Origin: Anaerolineae bacterium
GTDB lineage: Bacteria > Chloroflexota > Anaerolineae > 4572-78 > NAK82
Reading direction: 5' to 3'
Assembly (NCBI GenBank): GCA_025062175.1
Contig: JANXAX010000094.1
Coordinates: forward strand, 1 to 8,318
Length of the DNA: 8,318 nt
How positions within the stretch are numbered: position 1 is the first letter of the stretch; every line of letters starts with the position of its first letter. Under the pieces are notes generated by a model. That model did no database searches. It saw only the letters and a program-made list of their open reading frames with translations, and had not been told where the DNA came from. Made by a program: the position numbers and the translations under genes. This document shows positions 5,519-8,318 of this stretch, piece by piece.

Positions 5519-6574
5519 CTAATCCGCCTTGAAGAATGAATCCCACGGGATCTCGGGCGGTCCATCGTGGCAGATGATGGAAACCATAGTGCGCAGTAAG
5601 GGGAGTTTGGCGCCGTCCAGCTCACCCCGCGCGATCATCGCCTCCACCGTCGGGCCGATCGCACGTGCTAGTTCAGCGCCTTCGATCGTGTCATCCGGCA
5701 TATATTCTGCTTTGGCACGACTATAGGGGATGCCCAGTCCGAGATAACGTCCCATGCGGCTGTTACGTCCCCCCTGGCTGGTCACGTAGAGGTCGCCTGC
5801 ACCGGGCAGGGTATAGACGCTGCGTTCCTGACCGCCCATCCACTTCACCATATAGCGGATCTCGGTCAGCCCCTGGGCATACAAAGCGGCGGCTAGGTTG
5901 TACATGACGGCGCCGCTATCTGCCACACCCTCCTTTTCCAGCAGCCCACCGACCAATCCCACCGCCAATGCGTAGAGGTTCTTCATCGCGACGCTGACCT
6001 CGACGCCTACCATGTCGGTGCTAGTCCAGATGTGGTAGTAGGGCGTGCGCAACAGCGCGGCAGTTCGTTCCAGCAGGGAGTCATCGTAGCCGGTGAGCAC
6101 AATACAGGTATGGCGACGCGCCGCCAGCTCACCCGCGATCGAAGGTCCTCCGATAGCCATCAACTGGACCCTGTCCCGGTACGGTTCAGGCAAACCCCGG
6201 CGCAATACCTCGGGTAGAATGTGCAACCGGGTGCCATCGCCAGCGAGACCCTTGGTCAGCATGACGACCGGTACTGCCGGGTCGAGCAACGGTCCCAGCG
6301 TGCGCGCAGCCCAGTCAACGCCCAGTGAATTGACCCCCAACACCACCAGATCGGCGCCAACAAGTGCCTCACCCAGTCGATCATAGGTATACGGTTGGAC
6401 ACTCTGCGGCAGGTAGGTGCGCAGCCGGGGATGAAAACGCGTTTCGTGCACTTCTTCGATGATATCGGTGTCGAGATGGGTACCCACAAGGTGTACCGTG
6501 TGCCCGTTATCACTCATCGGCACCGTAAAGGCACTGCCCATCATCCCCGCACCCAAAATGACGATCTTTGCCAT
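5519..6574 (-). CDS. gpsA: NAD(P)-dependent glycerol-3-phosphate dehydrogenase
   Basis: A cytoplasmic enzyme that reduces dihydroxyacetone phosphate to sn-glycerol-3-phosphate, the backbone of phospholipids. At 351 residues it is slightly longer than typical GpsA. Seen in sequence: the N-terminal Rossmann motif VILGAGMMGSAF (5-16); TKGL (107-110) with K108; GGPSIAGEL (142-150); TSTDMVGVEVSVAMKNLYAL (184-203) with the presumed catalytic K198; and LPGAGDLYVTSQGGRNSRMG (256-275), the substrate-binding block with N271 and R273. The usual GSWG of the first loop is GMMG here and several blocks are divergent, so it may be a paralogue rather than the sole GpsA of the cell. Start 6574 is set by the Rossmann motif at the N terminus; a weak AGGGGG lies 10 nt upstream. 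The frame continues upstream to 6688 but that part is not family-like. Confidence 0.86.
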   Translation of the reverse strand: MAKIVILGAGMMGSAFTVPMSDNGHTVHLVGTHLDTDIIEEVHETRFHPRLRTYLPQSVQPYTYDRLGEALVGADLVVLGVNSLGVDWAARTLGPLLDPAVPVVMLTKGLAGDGTRLHILPEVLRRGLPEPYRDRVQLMAIGGPSIAGELAARRHTCIVLTGYDDSLLERTAALLRTPYYHIWTSTDMVGVEVSVAMKNLYALAVGLVGGLLEKEGVADSGAVMYNLAAALYAQGLTEIRYMVKWMGGQERSVYTLPGAGDLYVTSQGGRNSRMGRYLGLGIPYSRAKAEYMPDDTIEGAELARAIGPTVEAMIARGELDGAKLPLLRTMVSIICHDGPPEIPWDSFFKAD

Positions 6575-6892
6575 AGTGATTGTGCCCCCTGTGGTGAAGA
6601 ATACGGTGCGCTCCATATAGCACCAGAGTATTTGCATTCTACCTCTGGGCACCCTGTTTATGCAAGGTTTTTTTAGCTCAGGGGACATCCGATTGAAAGG
6701 TGGTGAGAACGGTAGCCACAGAGTCGTGACCGGTTATCTGAGCCGCGACCGTTTAAGAGCGGATGATGTGCTACACCTCCTTGCTAGATGAATCCCGCCT
6801 CATCACTGTTTCAAAATCTTCCTCCTCCCAGAAGGGAATATGGGAAACGCTTCAGAGCAAATATAAGGGGTACTCAGTGATCTGTCCAGCAC
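6575..6892. other. Intergenic region between FHA gene and dehydrogenase gene
   Basis: This 318-bp stretch is more AT-rich than its surroundings. It holds the dehydrogenase promoter on its left side, a run of seven T (6668-6674), and two imperfect 12-bp direct repeats (6725-6736 and 6744-6755, 10 of 12 identical). No clear terminator for the FHA gene is visible past 6893. A plus-strand open frame from 6763 runs antisense into the FHA gene without a ribosome-binding site and is not credited as a gene. Confidence 0.5.
6636..6665 (-). promoter_or_regulatory. Candidate promoter of the dehydrogenase gene
   Basis: On the minus strand TTGCAT (plus 6660-6665) lies 18 bp before TAGAAT (plus 6636-6641), a 5/6 match to the -10 consensus. 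The same TTGCAT occurs at the -35 position of lspA. The region also carries two inverted repeats: TTGCAT/ATGCAA (plus 6632-6637 and 6660-6665), and CCAGAG/CTCTGG (6623-6628 and 6643-6648), which overlaps the -10. Either could be an operator. Confidence 0.45.
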
Positions 6893-7585
6893 TCAGGATA
6901 ACCAACGCTCTGGCACATCCAGGACTAATTGGAGCGGGATCTGGTACCGATCCAGGATGTTCTGCAGTTCTCGCATCCACTCCGGACTAGCGAACCACAC
7001 CAGGACAAACGCGCCCACGACCAACACTGCCAGTAAAACCAGACAACCACATCCGACAAGCAGACAACGGTTGATGCCCGAGCTCGTCCCCTTTTGTTCC
7101 TGAGGAGCTGCTGGTGTCGCCATATGAGGAGATGGCGCAGCTGGAGACGTCGACGTGGGAGGCTGGATAGCACTGCGAGGTTCGGGCGTGATCGCGGGGT
7201 GAGGTTGATCGAGAGGGAGCACTGGTGTCTGTGCTCCAGCGGGATGAGACGGCTCACCTGCCAGCCATTCGAATTCCAACACCGTCTGACCCATCGCGAT
7301 CTTATCGCCGTGGCTGAGTGGTCGGGGAGCACGCAGCAAGACGCCGTTGAGATAGGTACCGTTCGTGCTGCGCAGGTCTTCGATCACGTATTGCGCCTCG
7401 AACCAGCTGATGCGGGCATGCAACCGGGACACTTCAGGATCCGGCAACGAGATATCGGCTTTTTCATCGCGGCCCAACACTACTGGGCGCCGTCCCAGTG
7501 GAAATGCTTTGCCCATCCGCACACCCTGCCGCACCACCAACTGGGCTGCAGGCTGCCCGGCTGCGACCACGGTTTGATCGTCCAC
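6893..7585 (-). CDS. FHA-domain protein with C-terminal membrane anchor
   Basis: A 230-residue protein. Residues about 15-108 form a forkhead-associated domain, which binds phosphothreonine peptides. Its key positions are intact: VVLGRD with R39, SRLHA with S53 and H56, and STNGTYLNG with N75, G76 and N80. A low-complexity Pro/Ala/Ser/Thr linker (about 112-168) leads to one hydrophobic membrane segment (about 174-198, starting at CLLVGCGCLVLL with three Cys) and a short 30-residue tail. The domain would face the cytoplasm if it behaves as a tail-anchored protein. The partner is probably a Ser/Thr kinase or its substrate, but none is encoded nearby. The start is GTG at 7585 behind TAAGGAGGG (plus 7597-7605), 11 nt away. 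It is transcribed divergently from groES. Confidence 0.88.
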   Translation of the reverse strand: MDDQTVVAAGQPAAQLVVRQGVRMGKAFPLGRRPVVLGRDEKADISLPDPEVSRLHARISWFEAQYVIEDLRSTNGTYLNGVLLRAPRPLSHGDKIAMGQTVLEFEWLAGEPSHPAGAQTPVLPLDQPHPAITPEPRSAIQPPTSTSPAAPSPHMATPAAPQEQKGTSSGINRCLLVGCGCLVLLAVLVVGAFVLVWFASPEWMRELQNILDRYQIPLQLVLDVPERWLS

Positions 7586-7596
7586 GATGATAATAT

Positions 7597-7605
7597 CCCT
7601 CCTTA
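7597..7605 (-). promoter_or_regulatory. Shine-Dalgarno of the FHA gene
   Basis: The minus strand reads TAAGGAGGG, 11 nt before the GTG at 7585. The spacing is slightly long, but no ATG, GTG or TTG in frame lies closer, so it decides the GTG start. Confidence 0.65.
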
Positions 7606-7640
7606 TTCGCGTTGCGAGGGATGTCCAGCTATCTCAAAAG

Positions 7641-7669
7641 ATATTAGGTGGAGGTGCACAAAGAGTCAA
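7641..7669 (-). promoter_or_regulatory. Candidate promoter of the FHA gene
   Basis: On the minus strand TTGACT (plus 7664-7669, 5/6 to consensus) is followed after exactly 17 bp by TAATAT (plus 7641-7646, 4/6). The predicted start near 7634 leaves a leader of about 50 nt. A perfect TTGACA occurs further upstream (plus 7697-7702) but has no -10 at a fitting distance. Confidence 0.55.
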
Positions 7670-8036
7670 AAGAACTTCGTCTGACGAGGTCACGCTTGTC
7701 AACAAATGGTTTCAATCGCCCCTGCAGTTACCGGCGTGGATGGAAGATGTCCGACGCGCATGGTGCCACCTTGTGCCAAAAATCCGCCCGAGTCCTTCCA
7801 GATCCTGCTTCTCTCGACGGGGCCAGCGCATCTCCATTTTGAGTAGAGATGCAACGTGGTTGTCGGCAACAACATGGAAATCGCCGCTCGAGAACCTGCG
7901 ACCAAGTGTCCACTTGCGCGGACGGGAAAGACGCATTCTCACAGGGAGACATCCGAACGCGACTTCCGTCACCAGCCTTTTATAGTCCGCCGCTTCCATT
8001 CTACCAACTTGAAATGCATCCGACACGTTGGCATTT

Positions 8037-8063
8037 CTAACACAATGCTAACGCGTCACTAAC
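8037..8063 (+). promoter_or_regulatory. Triple CTAAC direct repeat, probable operator of groES
   Basis: CTAAC occurs at 8037-8041, 8048-8052 and 8059-8063, exactly 11 bp apart, so all three lie on one face of the helix. The third copy sits where the -35 of the groES promoter would be. Direct repeats of this period and position are typical of OmpR/PhoB-family response regulators, for example PhoP boxes in Bacillus. The regulator itself is not in the window. Confidence 0.45.
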
Positions 8064-8084
8064 GTGATTCTTATACACCTGCTA

Positions 8085-8090
8085 TATAAG
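8085..8090 (+). promoter_or_regulatory. Candidate groES -10 element
   Basis: TATAAG (8085-8090) matches the -10 consensus at 5 of 6 positions. No -35 resembling TTGACA lies at 16-18 bp; that place is taken by the third CTAAC repeat, as expected for an activator-dependent promoter. The leader to the ATG at 8172 would be about 75 nt. Confidence 0.4.
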
Positions 8091-8156
8091 AGAGGGTGCT
8101 AAGTTCAGTGAATTCCCTCTAGAGCAATCACGTCAAGACGTTCAGTTCAGTAGAAT

Positions 8157-8163
8157 AGGAGGT
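8157..8163 (+). promoter_or_regulatory. Shine-Dalgarno of groES
   Basis: AGGAGGT lies 8 nt before the ATG at 8172 and selects it over the out-of-frame ATG at 8165. Its near-perfect match suits a highly expressed chaperonin gene. Confidence 0.85.
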
Positions 8164-8171
8164 AATGGCAT

Positions 8172-8318
8172 ATGGCAGAGTTGAAGCTGCGTCCTCTAGG
8201 CGACCGGGTTTGGATCGAGCCCATCGAGCAGGAAGAGACAACTGCTTCGGGGATCATCCTGCCTGAGACCGCCAAAGAAAAACCTCAGGAAGGCAGAGTG
8301 CTGGCAGTCGGCCCTGGT
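8172..8318 (+). CDS. groES: Co-chaperonin GroES, N-terminal part (cut by window end)
   Basis: GroES forms the heptameric lid of the GroEL folding chamber in the cytoplasm. The first 49 residues are visible, about half of the usual 95-100. Seen in sequence: the N-terminal strand KLRPLGDRVWIEPIE (5-19); the mobile loop (about 20-34), containing the GroEL-binding hydrophobic tripeptide as GIIL (27-30) followed by PETAKEKPQEG; and the strand RVLAVGPG (42-49). VW-I replaces the more common VVV in the first strand, a mild variation. groEL probably follows beyond the window edge, as in most bacteria; that is inference. The leader shows the CTAAC repeats and no full CIRCE. Confidence 0.95.
   Translation, partial: MAELKLRPLGDRVWIEPIEQEETTASGIILPETAKEKPQEGRVLAVGPG

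Larger units (their letters stand above)
7586..8171. other. Divergent intergenic region between FHA gene and groES
   Basis: This 586-bp region carries both divergent promoters and no gene I can support. Frames open on either strand (for example minus 7712-8026, plus 7587-7985) have no usable start signal and no recognisable motif. It contains perfect short inverted repeats: GCATCTC/GAGATGC (7828-7834 and 7846-7852); GTTGT/ACAAC (7859-7863 and 7869-7873); CAAGTG/CACTTG (7903-7908 and 7911-7916); and GAAATGC/GCATTTC (8011-8017 and 8031-8037). The last overlaps a competing CCAAC/GTTGG stem (8004-8008 and 8027-8031). They suggest regulator sites, a leader RNA or a decayed gene. Confidence 0.5.

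Noticed and set aside
6774..6782. CACCTCCTT, identical to the 16S rRNA 3' tail
   Set aside because: No other 16S sequence surrounds it. Read on the minus strand it is a perfect Shine-Dalgarno, but no start codon lies at a usable distance.
7712..8026. Minus-strand 104-codon frame upstream of the FHA gene
   Set aside because: It starts at a GTG with no Shine-Dalgarno, shows no motif, and crosses several perfect inverted repeats and part of the FHA upstream region.
8071..8102. Complete CIRCE operator at groES
   Set aside because: Only the right half matches; the left arm is gapped and the spacing is 14 rather than 9 bp. It is kept only as a weak finding.
8110..8174. GAATTC, TCTAGA, AGGAGG and CATATG in order before groES, resembling a cloning vector leader
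   Set aside because: The spacing and flanking sequence do not match the common vector leader I know, the surrounding DNA is continuous natural-looking sequence, and such 6-bp sites occur by chance. A vector-sequence screen would settle it.

Overview
The window looks like a piece of chromosome from a Chloroflexota bacterium, probably an Anaerolineae-like lineage; this assignment is an inference. The main clue is the secreted papain-like protease. It has a Pro/Thr linker and ends in LFLPVVAR, which resembles the short C-terminal tails (YLPLV-R type) I associate with exported proteins of this phylum. Base composition is moderately GC-rich. No rRNA, tRNA, CRISPR array, insertion sequence or prophage gene is visible, so most of the window reads as ordinary housekeeping chromosome.

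Layout from left to right. Bases 1-3626 run on the plus strand: lspA (signal peptidase II, 121-666); a previously unrecognised small basic ORF that overlaps the lspA stop and has a perfect Shine-Dalgarno (663-956); an RluA/RluD-family rRNA pseudouridine synthase (986-1954); and an FGGY kinase of the xylulokinase type (2070-3626). A structured 247-bp convergent gap follows. Bases 3874-7585 run on the minus strand. In transcription order these are an FHA-domain membrane protein (7585-6893), an NAD(P)-dependent glycerol-3-phosphate dehydrogenase (6574-5519) and a secreted chagasin-domain/papain-family fusion protease (5154-3874). Each has its own plausible promoter, so they are probably not one operon. 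A 586-bp divergent region then leads to the start of groES (8172 onward, cut by the window edge).

Functionally, lspA serves lipoprotein maturation at the membrane, the pseudouridine synthase serves ribosome modification, the dehydrogenase supplies glycerol-3-phosphate for phospholipids, and groES is the chaperonin lid. The FGGY kinase and the protease are accessory functions for sugar use and extracellular proteolysis.

The most interesting items are: (1) the translationally coupled small ORF between lspA and rluD; (2) a protease carrying its own I42 (chagasin-like) inhibitor-type domain where a propeptide would normally sit; (3) three CTAAC direct repeats at exact 11-bp spacing just upstream of the groES -10, suggesting control by an OmpR/PhoB-type regulator rather than a classical CIRCE; and (4) hairpin-rich intergenic stretches at 3704-3754, 5313-5432 and 7828-8037 that could encode structured RNAs or regulator sites. 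No complete novel multi-gene system is evident.
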